In this document: positions 50,382 through 59,693 of the stretch, in pieces
Layout: each line of letters begins with the position of its first letter
Numbering within the stretch: the stretch's first letter is position 1
NCBI GenBank assembly: GCA_034178705.1
Contig: JAXFQY010000039.1
Span: forward strand, 1-64,000
From: RUG12395 sp034178705
GTDB taxonomy: Bacteria; Bacillota; Clostridia; Oscillospirales; CAG-272
Reading direction: 5' to 3'
DNA length: 64,000 nucleotides
Program-made: the position numbers and the translations under genes
Notes under the pieces: generated by a model
What the model saw: the letters and a program-made list of their open reading frames with translations, nothing else
Told to the model about the DNA's origin: nothing
The model's database searches: none

Positions 50382-50912
50382 TCAGTTTTTCATACTGCGG
50401 CGCATGGCACTCCGCAGGGGGAGGAGCACCGCAAGATATAAAAGCGGGGCGGCAAGCACTGTCAGAAGGGCTTCCGGCAGCAATATATCGGAAATCGCGC
50501 GGTTCAGCGGCGTATCCGGTTGCGAAAACTGCAGCAGCACATAAGTCACGACCGGGCGGGTCAGAAAAGTTGCGGCGGCAACATAAATCATGAAGGAAAG
50601 AAAATTGCGCCGGAGCCAGAACCGGATCAGAACCCCGCAGACATAACCGATCAGCATATAATAAAGGGGGGAAAGGGAAAGCCCGGCTGTGCCCGCGGCA
50701 TCAAGAAAAAATCCCCCGAAAGCCCCGAACAGAGCGGCAATCCGCTCGTCCTCGCCCATGGCGGCGGCAATGACCGCCGGCAGCATCAGATCGGGCAGGG
50801 CTCCGGGGAAAACGCGCGGCAGCACAACCGTCTGCAGCATTACAAGAAAAAAGGAAAGAACAAAATAACGGAGAACCCGCAAAACAGCGGAGGAGCGCAC
50901 GGTAAGCCTCAT
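50382..50912 (-). CDS. mreD: Rod shape-determining protein MreD
   Basis: MreD is an integral membrane part of the elongasome. The 176-residue protein has about five membrane helices. It includes LPDLMLPAVIAAAMGEDERIAALFGAFGGFFLDAA, typical of the family, and SPLYYMLIGYVCGVLIRFWLRRNFLSF. Its start overlaps the mreC stop by four bases, and mrdA follows, the standard arrangement. Confidence 0.92.
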   Translation of the reverse strand: MRLTVRSSAVLRVLRYFVLSFFLVMLQTVVLPRVFPGALPDLMLPAVIAAAMGEDERIAALFGAFGGFFLDAAGTAGLSLSPLYYMLIGYVCGVLIRFWLRRNFLSFMIYVAAATFLTRPVVTYVLLQFSQPDTPLNRAISDILLPEALLTVLAAPLLYLAVLLPLRSAMRRSMKN

Positions 50913-51814
50913 TCCGCTGCCTCCGTTTCCGAATGCTTCGCTTCGGAAGAGACAGATGCGGTACCGTCGGTCAGATTTTCCGCGTCGTTTTGAAAGCCGG
51001 TGATCACCATAACACGGGATAAATCCGTAAAATCGGCAAGGGGGGCAATCTCTGCAATCAGCCCTCTGCCGTAGCTGTCCGGATAAAGAGCCCGAACTTC
51101 TCCAACGGCAAGCCCCATGGGAAAAACACTCCCGAGACCGCTGGTAACAAACCGATCCCCGATGCGGACATCCGCATTCTCATCCAGATAGGAAACCCGG
51201 CAAAGCGACCGCTCGCGCAGCTCGTAGGTTCCCTCACACAGACCGAGTGCACCGCTGCGCTCACAATAGACACCGACGGAAGAGGTATATTCCAGAATGG
51301 TCGTTGCTTTACACCAGTTCAGCCCAACCTCAGTCACCGATCCGACAATTCCGCGCGCAGTCACGACGGGCATGTTGATTTCAATACCGTTTGCGCTTCC
51401 GCAATCCAAGGTGAACACCGTCATATAACTGCCGCTTTCACGGCCGATGATCCGTGCTTCACAGAAAGAAAAATCCGTATTTTCACGCTTCAGCCCCAGA
51501 AAAGAGCGAAGCCATTCGTTCTCCTCGCTTTTGACCTGCGCGGCATACAGCTCGTCCCCAAGCCCTTCAAGCTGTGCGCGAAGCTCGGCGTTTTCCTCTT
51601 TGACGCGGTCAAACTCGGTAAAGTATTCAACAAAACCGGCAAAGCCCTCTCCGATCCAGGAGAAAAAATTCCGTGCAGGGGAAAGCATAACGCCGATCGC
51701 GTTCCGTACGACTGTGCCCTGTCCCATAAGCGAAAGAACGGAGGGCACAATGGTCAGAATCAGGGCAACGCAAAGCAACAGAATAAAGGTCCAGGATTTG
51801 AAAAAACGGGTCAT
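50909..51814 (-). CDS. mreC: Rod shape-determining protein MreC
   Basis: MreC is a bitopic protein that activates PBP2. The 301-residue protein has a membrane helix (~8-28), a coiled coil (~70-105, EENAELRAQLEGLGDELYAAQ) and two beta-barrel domains (ARIIGRESGSYMTVFTLDCG; VTSGLGSVFPMGLAVGEV). A Ser/Glu-rich tail ends the protein. The start at 51814 has AAGGAGG seven bases upstream. A longer frame upstream has no such site and would run into mreB. Confidence 0.94.
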   Translation of the reverse strand: MTRFFKSWTFILLLCVALILTIVPSVLSLMGQGTVVRNAIGVMLSPARNFFSWIGEGFAGFVEYFTEFDRVKEENAELRAQLEGLGDELYAAQVKSEENEWLRSFLGLKRENTDFSFCEARIIGRESGSYMTVFTLDCGSANGIEINMPVVTARGIVGSVTEVGLNWCKATTILEYTSSVGVYCERSGALGLCEGTYELRERSLCRVSYLDENADVRIGDRFVTSGLGSVFPMGLAVGEVRALYPDSYGRGLIAEIAPLADFTDLSRVMVITGFQNDAENLTDGTASVSSEAKHSETEAAE

Positions 51815-51872
51815 GCCGCTCCTCCTTTCCGACGGGATATCCGTCAAAGGCTTCGGTAATGGCGGCGGCGCA

Positions 51873-52874
51873 TTACCTCTCTGTACGTTCCACGATTCCG
51901 AAGCGGTCACCCTGCTCAATGATTTTCCCGAGTCCGGCGACAACCGAATCGATCGGTTGCTTGGCACAGACGGTGCGAATACCGGTTTTTTGTTCGATCA
52001 GCCGGTCCATTCCCTGCACCAAAGCGGATCCGCCGGTCAGCAGAATTCCACCCTCCCGGATGTCCGAGCAAAGCTCCGGGGAGGTCCGTTCAAAGGCGGC
52101 CCGGATGCATTCCACAATCTGCCCCGCCTGTGTGCGAAGCGCGTCGCGCAGCTCATCGCTGGAAACCATGACGCTGACAGGATGACCGCCGCTGTTGCCG
52201 TGCACCTCCATTGACTTTGTCTCTTCCATGGGGAAAACGCTGCCGATGTTTTTTTTCAGCAGCTCCGCGGTAACCTCGCCGATGACGATCCCGTGACGGC
52301 GCCGCATATATCCGCTGATGGCGCGGTCCAGATGAACTCCGCCGATGCGGATGGAGTTGGTCAGCACCGCACCGCCGAAGGAGATGACCGCAACCTCGGT
52401 AGTTCCGCCGCCGATGTTGACAATCATTTTGCCTTTTGGTTCCTCGATTTTTAATCCGACGCCGATTGCTGCCGCAAGAGTCTCCGGAACAAGCCCGACA
52501 CTTTTGGCGCCTGCGCGGGCCGCTGCCTCATAAAAGGAACGGCGCTCTGTCGGCGTTGCGCAATGCGGAACGGCCAGCAAAACCCGCGGACGGCTGAGAA
52601 TCAGCGCTCCCCCTGCCTCCCGCCGGAAGAAATATTCCAGCATACCGGAAGCGACATCAAAATCCGCAATGACTCCGTTCTGGAGGGGGGAACAGGCTGT
52701 AATTCCGGAGGGGGTTTTGCCCATCATCATTTTTGCGGCATTGCCCGCCGACCGGATCCGATTTACGCGATTATCGACCGCGACGACCGAAGGCTCGCGT
52801 ACCTTCAGTCCGGCGCCCTTGATGTATATTCTTGTGTGGGAGCTTCCCATGTCGATTCCGAACACTTTTCCCAT
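51873..52874 (-). CDS. mreB: Actin-like cell shape protein MreB
   Basis: MreB filaments guide lateral wall synthesis. The actin-fold ATP-binding motifs are present: FGIDMGSSHTRIYIKG at the N-terminus, MIVNIGGGTTEVAVIS near residue 158 and GGILLTGGSALVQGMD near residue 280. The 333 residues are typical of the Mre/Mbl family. The start at 52874 has AAAGGAA upstream. The first 104 bases lie inside the end of the upstream U32 peptidase frame, an unusually long overlap. Confidence 0.95.
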   Translation of the reverse strand: MGKVFGIDMGSSHTRIYIKGAGLKVREPSVVAVDNRVNRIRSAGNAAKMMMGKTPSGITACSPLQNGVIADFDVASGMLEYFFRREAGGALILSRPRVLLAVPHCATPTERRSFYEAAARAGAKSVGLVPETLAAAIGVGLKIEEPKGKMIVNIGGGTTEVAVISFGGAVLTNSIRIGGVHLDRAISGYMRRRHGIVIGEVTAELLKKNIGSVFPMEETKSMEVHGNSGGHPVSVMVSSDELRDALRTQAGQIVECIRAAFERTSPELCSDIREGGILLTGGSALVQGMDRLIEQKTGIRTVCAKQPIDSVVAGLGKIIEQGDRFGIVERTER

Positions 52875-54717
52875 CGTTTTTCCTTTCTTTCTCCGGCTTC
52901 CGTGTGCCTGCACGCCGGACGGGGATCCCGAGATCCCTGTTTTCCCGGAAACGGTTTACCGCTTCTGCGCACTCTCCCCCGCTTTCTGTCGTAAAGAGGA
53001 AGAAGAAGTCACCGATACCGCACTCTGTCTTTTCCCGGCATCCGCCGAGATAGGTTGGCAGACTGTTCAGAACAACATTCCGGTGTCCGGGCGCCGGAAA
53101 AACCGGGAACAGGACACCGCGCCGATCGCGCAGCGAAAACCGGACGTTCCGCGTTTCCTCCCGGCAGACAGAGCAGCCTATCGTGTCCCGCAGAATACAG
53201 CGGCTGAGTGTCATCAGCGGCAGCCTGCCATAGGCAACACAGGCAGAACGCACCGCACGGTTGAGATCCCGCGCCTGCGGCGCGGTGAGCTCCGGAGACT
53301 GTACCGTAAGCGTCACGCCGAGCGAGGATAGCACGGCAACGGTTAAATGGTTCGCGGCATTCTGCCGAAGACTGCCATATACTTCGGCGCCGCATTTTCG
53401 GGCAAGAGCAAGCGTACCGAGACTTCCGCAGAGAACGGCTTCTGCCCCTGCGTCCAGCGCATCGCGCAGAGACCGTTCCGCTTCCTCCCGCTCGCCTTCT
53501 GTAACAACCGGAGGCAGAACCGCGCCGTCGGCTCCGAGCGGTTTTTTTCCATAGCGCCTGACGGCAGATAAGTATTCCGATGCAGGCAGAAATACCCGGA
53601 CCGCTTCTTTCGGTAACGGACCGAAAGCGCGAAGCTGCTCTGCCGTGGCAAATTGCAGGTAATAACGCTCCCCGGACGGAGAGGCTGCTTTTGTCTGCGG
53701 TACTGCTCCGCCTGCGGATGCAGGCAGCTGCCGCACGGGAAACGGGACCGACTCCGCCGGGGCGGTTACAGAAATCCCGTCAGGAAGCACAAGCGCGGCG
53801 GACCGTGCTTTGTCCCACTCTGTGCGGACGCCGGTCATTTTGCTGCGACTTCCACCGGTATAATAAGCATCGGTAAAGCCGCTGCGCGAGAAACACGCCG
53901 CAAGCTGTTCTGCTTCTCCGGAGGTACAGGCCCGGCGCTCATCCAGCAGACGGCGGTAAATCGATGTTACGCCGTAAACATATTCCGGCGGCTTCATCCG
54001 GCCCTCGATTTTCAGAGAAGAAACGCCGAGCGTAAGCAGCTCGGGGATATGCGCTGCCAGACAGTAATCTTTGAGGGAGAGCGGCGTTCCGCCGTTATAG
54101 GGGAGTCTGCAGGGCTGTGCGCACTCCCCGCGGTTTCCGCTTCTCCCGCCGACAGCGGCGGAAAAAAGACATTGACCGGACACGGAAACGCAAAGCGCGC
54201 CGTGCAGAAAAATCTCGGTTTCCAGGCCGCATTCGGCCGTGATTTTCCGGATTTCCTGCCGCTGCAGCTCCCGGGCAAGGACCACGCGGGAGAATCCAAG
54301 CTCTCCGGCAAGCCGGGCGGAACCGATATCGGCGATTCCCGCCTGTGTGCTGGCGTGCAGTGCAAATTCCGGAATCCGGCGGTGCAGCTCCGCGGCGGCT
54401 CCGAGGTCGGCGACGATCATGGCGTCCGCTCCGGCCTGCCAGAGAAATTCTGCATAGCGAAGCCATTCGTCCAGTTCGCGGTCAAGAACCAGCGTGTTCG
54501 CCGTGATGTTTGTTTTTACTCCGTGCGCACGGCAGAAGGAGATCGCGTAACAAAGCTCTTCCCGACTGAAATTCTGTGCTCCGGCACGCGCGGAAAAAGC
54601 CTGCCCGCCGAAATAAACGGCATCCGCACCCGCGGCAACAGCCGCGCGCAGAGCGGCAAGCGAACCTGCCGGGGCAAGAAGCTCCGGTTTTTTCTCTTTT
54701 ACTCCGTTCTCCGGCAA
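52771..54717 (-). CDS. U32 family peptidase, TrhP/RlhA-type
   Basis: The start PELLAPAGSLAALRAAVAAG and the cysteine-rich segment GGRSGNRGECAQPCRLPY, plus SLKIEGRMKPPEYVY, identify the U32 family. Members are linked to RNA hydroxylation (TrhP on tRNA U34, RlhA on 23S rRNA). The extended length of 648 residues suggests a second domain, as in RlhA-like proteins. The start was set at TTG 54717, six bases after GGAGG; an ATG at 54783 lacks a ribosome site. The usual C-terminal FTRGLYY-type ending is missing. Instead the frame reads on through Arg/Lys-rich sequence 104 bases into mreB, so the last ~35 residues are probably not conserved. Confidence 0.85.
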   Translation of the reverse strand: MPENGVKEKKPELLAPAGSLAALRAAVAAGADAVYFGGQAFSARAGAQNFSREELCYAISFCRAHGVKTNITANTLVLDRELDEWLRYAEFLWQAGADAMIVADLGAAAELHRRIPEFALHASTQAGIADIGSARLAGELGFSRVVLARELQRQEIRKITAECGLETEIFLHGALCVSVSGQCLFSAAVGGRSGNRGECAQPCRLPYNGGTPLSLKDYCLAAHIPELLTLGVSSLKIEGRMKPPEYVYGVTSIYRRLLDERRACTSGEAEQLAACFSRSGFTDAYYTGGSRSKMTGVRTEWDKARSAALVLPDGISVTAPAESVPFPVRQLPASAGGAVPQTKAASPSGERYYLQFATAEQLRAFGPLPKEAVRVFLPASEYLSAVRRYGKKPLGADGAVLPPVVTEGEREEAERSLRDALDAGAEAVLCGSLGTLALARKCGAEVYGSLRQNAANHLTVAVLSSLGVTLTVQSPELTAPQARDLNRAVRSACVAYGRLPLMTLSRCILRDTIGCSVCREETRNVRFSLRDRRGVLFPVFPAPGHRNVVLNSLPTYLGGCREKTECGIGDFFFLFTTESGGECAEAVNRFRENRDLGIPVRRAGTRKPEKERKNDGKSVRNRHGKLPHKNIHQGRRTEGTRAFGRRGR

Positions 54718-54928
54718 CTCCGTCCTCCGTGTGCCGCGCGAAAGGACTTGCTTTTTCCTTTGCGGGCGGATATAATAAAGCATACGGGATCTGCTGAAAA
54801 AATCAAATTGCGACTATTTTCTCTATTATACAACATGAAATACGAAATGGAAAGAGAAAAAGCAAATTTTCTTCTATTTTCCATGTTCCACGTAAAGCTG
54901 GCCGGGAGACCCCGGGAAAGGAAGCAAG

Positions 54929-56098
54929 ATGAGGGAGATCATTCTTTGCAAATACGGCGAAATCATTCTGAAGGGGACCAACCGACCTCACTTTGAAGCA
55001 TTGATGACACGGGAGCTGAAGCGCCGCGCGGAACGCCACGGAGGCTTTTCGGTCAAGGCGTCCCAATCAACTGTCTTTATCGAGCCGAAATCGGACGAGG
55101 CGGATCTTGATGGGATGTTTCGCTCGGTGCTGACCGTTTTCGGCATTGTTGCCGCGGTTCGTGCCGTCGTTTGCGAAAAAAAACCGGAAGCAATCCGCGC
55201 TGCTGCGTGTGATTACCTCCGGGATGAGCTTGATAACGTACACACCTTCAAGGTGGAAGCAAAGCGCTCCGACAAGCGCTATCCGATGAAAAGTCCGGAG
55301 ATCAGTGCCGATGTGGGAGGAGCCGTTCTTTGCGCGCATCCCCATCTGCGGGTGGATCTCTGCAATCCTGAGCTGACCGTTCGCGTTGAGATCCGTGAAA
55401 ACTACGCCTATGTTCACGGCGATCAGGTCAAGGCGGCCGGCGGCATTCCGGTCGGCTCCAGCGGCAGAGGGCTTCTCCTGCTCTCCGGAGGCATTGACAG
55501 TCCGGTGGCCGGTTATATGATGGCAAAGCGCGGGATGTCCGTCAGGCTTCTTCATTTTGACAGCTTCCCTTACACCAGCGAGCGCGCAAGAGAAAAGGTG
55601 CTTGAGCTTGCCCGCATTCTTTCTCCCTATACCTGTGTCCGTCAGGTCTGCGTTGTTTCCCTGACAAAGATTCAGGAAACCATCCGCGATGTCTGTGACG
55701 AGGATTATTTTACCCTTCTCCTCCGCCGTTTCATGATGCGGATCGCCGGGCTTGTTGCGCAGGAGGAATCCTGCGGCGCAATCATCACCGGAGAAAGCCT
55801 CGGTCAGGTGGCAAGCCAGACCACGGAAGCGATTACCGTTACCAACCAGATGGTCAGCCTTCCTGTTTTTCGCCCCTGCATTGGACTGGATAAAGAAGAG
55901 ATTGTGACGATTGCCCGGAAAATCGGCACCTTTGACACCTCTATCGAGCCTTACGAGGACTGTTGTACCGTGTTCACGCCGCGTCACCCCCGCACCCGCC
56001 CGGAGCTTGTTAAGCTTCTGCGCGAGGAGAGCAAGCTCGACTTTGAACGGCTTGCGCGTGAGGCGTTTGACCGGCGGGAATGGATCAAGCTGTTCTGA
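54929..56098 (+). CDS. thiI: tRNA 4-thiouridine synthase ThiI (without rhodanese domain)
   Basis: ThiI thiolates U8 of tRNA and can supply sulfur for thiazole. An N-terminal ferredoxin-like and THUMP region (residues ~1-165) precedes the PP-loop ATPase with SGGIDSPVAGYMMAKRG near residue 190. The 389 residues lack the C-terminal rhodanese domain, as is normal in Firmicutes, where a dedicated cysteine desulfurase supplies sulfur. AAGGAAG precedes the ATG. It stands alone on the + strand among - strand genes. A terminator follows the stop. The 145-base gap upstream shows one parS-like half site and little else. Confidence 0.95.
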   Translation: MREIILCKYGEIILKGTNRPHFEALMTRELKRRAERHGGFSVKASQSTVFIEPKSDEADLDGMFRSVLTVFGIVAAVRAVVCEKKPEAIRAAACDYLRDELDNVHTFKVEAKRSDKRYPMKSPEISADVGGAVLCAHPHLRVDLCNPELTVRVEIRENYAYVHGDQVKAAGGIPVGSSGRGLLLLSGGIDSPVAGYMMAKRGMSVRLLHFDSFPYTSERAREKVLELARILSPYTCVRQVCVVSLTKIQETIRDVCDEDYFTLLLRRFMMRIAGLVAQEESCGAIITGESLGQVASQTTEAITVTNQMVSLPVFRPCIGLDKEEIVTIARKIGTFDTSIEPYEDCCTVFTPRHPRTRPELVKLLREESKLDFERLAREAFDRREWIKLF

Positions 56099-56104
56099 CT
56101 TTTT

Positions 56105-56138
56105 CCCCGCTTCTCCCCCAGAGAAGCGGGGTTATTTT
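56105..56138 (+). terminator. Rho-independent terminator of thiI
   Basis: CCCCGCTTCTC (56105-56115) pairs with GAGAAGCGGGG (56121-56131), followed by TTATTTTG. Confidence 0.85.
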
Positions 56139-56374
56139 GTACAGCGAGAAAGGATGATATCAACCATTTCTCCGACGCATTTCATCGTGGATATTTCACC
56201 CATTTTGAATTTCATGCCGAAGCGACGCTCAACCGCGTGGATGATGTTGATATGCTCCAGACTGTCCCATCCGTCAATATCCTTTGCGGTGGTCTCCGGA
56301 AAAAGCGTGATTTTTTCATCGAAAATATCTGAAAAAATTTTGTTCAGTTCTACATATACATTTTCTCTTGTCAT
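56132..56374 (-). CDS. Acyl carrier protein of the FkbH/MBOAT cassette
   Basis: The 80-residue protein has the ACP fold with the phosphopantetheine site at Ser38 in DGWDSLEHINI. It is not a housekeeping AcpP, because it lacks fatty-acid synthesis neighbours and the usual acidic helix II of AcpP. Instead it lies 25 bases after an FkbH-like gene. FkbH proteins load a glyceryl unit from 1,3-bisphosphoglycerate onto such carriers. Here the carrier would pass the acyl unit to the membrane MBOAT protein encoded upstream in the same operon, as DltC does with D-alanine. Confidence 0.9.
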   Translation of the reverse strand: MTRENVYVELNKIFSDIFDEKITLFPETTAKDIDGWDSLEHINIIHAVERRFGMKFKMGEISTMKCVGEMVDIILSRCTK

Positions 56375-56399
56375 CGGAATCGTTCCTTTCTTTTACTCT

Positions 56400-58184
56400 T
56401 CAATCGAACTTTGCCCGCTTGATTTCACATGGCAGCGGAGCGGCATCGGAGGCGATTTGCCAAAGTGTATTTCCCTGTTCATCTTCCGAGAGTTTTTCAA
56501 AACCGAGCTCACCGAGCAGATTCCGTACCATTCCGTTTTTTGCCGTAGGATAATAATGCCCGCGCAGAATGCGCACGCCCTGTTTTTTTGCGGTTTCGAG
56601 CAAAACATTGCGCATAAGCTGTTCCATTCCGCGTTTCAGAACACGGCAGCTCATGATCCACAGCAGAATATCTGCCGTATCCCCCTCTTTTTTCGCAATG
56701 ATCACCGAAACAACCCCGTTATCCCCGAAGCGGTCGGAGAGCTTTCCGCATATCCGGATATAATCGGGGCTTGCGGCAAGTGCTGTGATTTCTGCTTCCG
56801 TATAGCGGCGGGTGGTGAGGTTGAACTGATTGCTTTTGTTTGCGAGCTGTGCAATGCGTTTCAGGTATATTTCCGGGAAATCGCCGATCTGTGCAACCAT
56901 ATCGAGGCTGCGCAGATACTCCCCGTAATCGGAGAAGGCGTGCTCGAGTTTGGTTCTTTGCGCGTTTTCACGGTACATGGCGTTTCGCGCCATATCCTCT
57001 TTTGAGAGGGAGAGCGGCTCAAAATAACCGCCGCGGTCGATGATCCTGATGTAGTCATTGGGATCGGTCAACTCCGGAACGGCTGCTCCGCGGATGTTTT
57101 CCCGTACGATATGCCGTTCCGCGGGATTGTCGTCCGCGAAGACGATGCAGTCCGGCAGGAGAGAAAGTGACGCAACCGTTTCGAGAAGATTGACGTCCTT
57201 GCGCTCCCAGTTGGCCTTGATTACGGCAAAATCCTCCGGGCGAAGGACCCCGTCCGGATGCCGGAGCCCGTCAAGCGCGTTTTCCTCGTCGTTTTTGGAG
57301 GCGACCGTAAGTACGACCCCGGTCATTGACAGGTCTTTTATGTAGCGCTGAAACTCCCGGAAGGCCTCTCCGGTTGCGGTTTCCTCCCCGATTTCCAGGC
57401 CCGCCTGTCCGACGTCTCCGACGACACCGCCCCAGAGGGTGTTATCACAGTCGAGCGCAAGAAGCTTTTTGTTTTTTCCGCAGATCGCCTTGATGAGGGA
57501 GGCGACGCTGTGACAGAGCATCGGAACGCAGGGCGTTGCGGGACTTTGCTTATAAAGATACCATTCTTTCGGATCGTCCCATGCGTCCAGTCCGCAGACC
57601 GCGGAAAGATACGCGATATCCTGAATATGAAAGGCGCTTCGGGAGAGGGCGGTCTTCGCAAAGCGGGCATTCAGACGGTTGATGAAATTGACGCGCCCGC
57701 GAAAGTCGACCGCGTCGAGATTCCCGAGCAGACGGAAAGAGGGCAGCTCGAAGTTGTTCTGGAGAATTTCGCAGTGATAGCGCTCGGAGAGGGCGTCCCA
57801 AAGCGCCTGATAGCGACCGAATTCCTGCTCAAGCTTTTTGTCGGCGGAATCCCGGTCGTCGGAGAGCTCCGGTAGCGAGGACAGATTGCGGTTGCAGGTA
57901 TGAAGGTAAACAATTTCCGGTGCAAACGCATCCAGCTCCGGCGTGCCGAACATTCCGTCCTGCCAGAAGCGGTTATATTCGGATTCGTAAAATTCCGGCT
58001 CTACGCCGGCGTCAAGCAGAAAAAGCTCCAGTATTGGACGGATTATCCCGGTTGTTGCGCCGCCAAGGAGGGCAATGCGTTTTTTTGTGCGCGCGGAGCC
58101 GTCCGAAAGCAGCTCCTTTTTCAGCTTTCGCCTGTTCTGCAGAATGAATTCCGCGTCAAATGGGTAAGAAAGCGCTTCCAGCAT
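56400..58184 (-). CDS. FkbH-like HAD-IIIC phosphatase/acyl-loading enzyme
   Basis: Residues ~35-220 form an N-terminal SGNH/BF1531-like domain (RIALLGGATTG). Residues ~238-385 are the HAD domain with the nucleophile pair Asp245/Asp247 in LALDCDNTLWGG, and DDNPAERHIV at 351-360. Residues ~425-594 are a GNAT-like domain, including LANKSNQFNLTTRRY and WIMSCRVLKRG with Cys513, the conserved cysteine thought to carry the glyceryl group in FkbH. Known FkbH proteins dephosphorylate 1,3-bisphosphoglycerate and load D-glyceryl-ACP in polyketide clusters. No polyketide synthase lies in view; the partners are ACP, DHHW and MBOAT proteins. The ACP gene follows 25 bases downstream. Confidence 0.9.
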   Translation of the reverse strand: MLEALSYPFDAEFILQNRRKLKKELLSDGSARTKKRIALLGGATTGIIRPILELFLLDAGVEPEFYESEYNRFWQDGMFGTPELDAFAPEIVYLHTCNRNLSSLPELSDDRDSADKKLEQEFGRYQALWDALSERYHCEILQNNFELPSFRLLGNLDAVDFRGRVNFINRLNARFAKTALSRSAFHIQDIAYLSAVCGLDAWDDPKEWYLYKQSPATPCVPMLCHSVASLIKAICGKNKKLLALDCDNTLWGGVVGDVGQAGLEIGEETATGEAFREFQRYIKDLSMTGVVLTVASKNDEENALDGLRHPDGVLRPEDFAVIKANWERKDVNLLETVASLSLLPDCIVFADDNPAERHIVRENIRGAAVPELTDPNDYIRIIDRGGYFEPLSLSKEDMARNAMYRENAQRTKLEHAFSDYGEYLRSLDMVAQIGDFPEIYLKRIAQLANKSNQFNLTTRRYTEAEITALAASPDYIRICGKLSDRFGDNGVVSVIIAKKEGDTADILLWIMSCRVLKRGMEQLMRNVLLETAKKQGVRILRGHYYPTAKNGMVRNLLGELGFEKLSEDEQGNTLWQIASDAAPLPCEIKRAKFD

Positions 58185-58206
58185 AACAGCCTCCGTTCCT
58201 GGTCTT

Positions 58207-59682
58207 TTAATAGTTGCTCATCCGCTCCAGAGCGCTGCTGCCACTGCCGCCGCAGGCGACAAACGCACAGGTGGAGCAGAGAAAATCGGTAATACCATGC
58301 TCTTTCATGAAGGAAATCGGGTTCAGCTTGAAGTAGCGGAAGTCGACAACGTAGATTTCCTCAAAGGAGCCGGTCAGAAAAGGCACAAGCGCATTTCCGT
58401 AGCTGTCCTTGATGAGAAAGAGTTTTCTGCCGTTCTTGCAGTCGGTGGTGATGTGGGTCACGCGGTCGTCCGAACCGATGAATACACAGTAGGAGGCCTC
58501 CGTTGAAACCCAGTCGAAGAAAAGACTGCTCTTGAAGCCGTTCTGATAGTATCCGTCGTAGTATTCGGTTTCATAATTGTTTGACGGCTTGTAATAAACA
58601 AAGGTTTCCGGGTTGTTTTTGATGACCGGGTCGTAGTCGGAGTAGGCATACATGGTTCCGACATAACCCTCCCGCTCATATTTCGTATAAGTGGAAAGAT
58701 CGGCAAACGGGACGTCTGCGGCTTTTGCAAAAGCCTGCGCGGCGTAATAAGCACCGAGGGTTGTCCAGTGATGGTCAGTACGGGTGTAAATATTCTCGTT
58801 GACATGGGGCAGCAGCGCCTCATACGCGTTGACCTCGGTTACATTTTTCAGCTTCGAGGCCAGATAGGAAATGTGGTCCTTCTGGCTGTTTGAATAGGCT
58901 GCGTACTTTTCCGGCAGATAGTAAGCGACTGCGGTCGGCGTTGTCATGGACCAGACCTTGATATCCGGACCGAGCTGTGCTTTGTATTCGTTTAGGGCGT
59001 TTGCATAGTCGAGCGCGCAAGCATAGCTGCCGCCGTAGAGCATGATGGCCCGCTTGTTATAAACGAGAATCCCGTTGCTTGCACCTCTGAACTCCCCTTC
59101 GTCATCGGGCGTCTCGGTTTGCGCAGGGGCGGTGGTGACCGGATTTGTCGTTGGCGGGGCGGTTACGGGAGGAGCCGTTGTTTCTGTCGGATCGGTTGTG
59201 ACAGAGGGCTCGTCGGTGGTCGGAGGCGCATCTGTTATCGGCGGATCCACCGGAGGCGTATCAATCGGGGGCTTGTCTTCTCCCCCAAGCGTTCCCCCGT
59301 GAATCTTTACTCCGCCGAGGCGGAAGCCGGTCGCCTCCTTGAGAGAGGCACCGAGATCCATCCAGGTTTGCCGGCCGGGAACGGTATCTGTATAATATTT
59401 AAGGATACCGGATGTATAATTTCCGTTGACAAGAGCAGAAACGGAAAACTCCGGGAACTCAGTAAGCTTTCGTTTTTCCGTTTCCGAAAGCTCCGGGCGC
59501 TTGAGCACAAGAAGCGCGCCGGCAATGAGCAGAACGGCAGTTCCGAGCACGATACAGTTTGCCGCTGCGCCGATTTTTTGCAGGTGCCCCGCGCTGAGCG
59601 CGGAAGACTTTCCGCCCGGCAATCTTGTTTTTCTTCTGTCCGGTTTATTCCGGAACCGGTTTTCCGGAGGGTGCTTTGTCAT
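58207..59682 (-). CDS. DHHW family membrane-anchored SGNH-like protein
   Basis: A basic cytoplasmic N-terminus, one membrane helix (~41-60) and an extracytoplasmic part follow in order. A Thr/Pro-rich segment (~138-195) is inserted before the main domain. TDHHWTTLG (Asp303, His304, His305, Trp306) gives the family its name, and IKDSYGNALVPFL (Ser427) supplies the SGNH-type serine, as in AlgX/AlgJ and DltD-like proteins. Such proteins move acyl groups from an MBOAT protein to a surface polymer. It sits 11 bases after the MBOAT gene and 22 before the FkbH gene. The insertion is typical of linkers in this genome. Confidence 0.88.
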   Translation of the reverse strand: MTKHPPENRFRNKPDRRKTRLPGGKSSALSAGHLQKIGAAANCIVLGTAVLLIAGALLVLKRPELSETEKRKLTEFPEFSVSALVNGNYTSGILKYYTDTVPGRQTWMDLGASLKEATGFRLGGVKIHGGTLGGEDKPPIDTPPVDPPITDAPPTTDEPSVTTDPTETTAPPVTAPPTTNPVTTAPAQTETPDDEGEFRGASNGILVYNKRAIMLYGGSYACALDYANALNEYKAQLGPDIKVWSMTTPTAVAYYLPEKYAAYSNSQKDHISYLASKLKNVTEVNAYEALLPHVNENIYTRTDHHWTTLGAYYAAQAFAKAADVPFADLSTYTKYEREGYVGTMYAYSDYDPVIKNNPETFVYYKPSNNYETEYYDGYYQNGFKSSLFFDWVSTEASYCVFIGSDDRVTHITTDCKNGRKLFLIKDSYGNALVPFLTGSFEEIYVVDFRYFKLNPISFMKEHGITDFLCSTCAFVACGGSGSSALERMSNY

Positions 59683-59693
59683 CTTTTATCACC

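Noticed and set aside
54839..54928. Possible small SRP RNA upstream of thiI because of GGAAGCA near the start codon
   Set aside because: The conserved SRP Alu/S-domain context is missing; AAAGGAAG is simply the thiI ribosome site.
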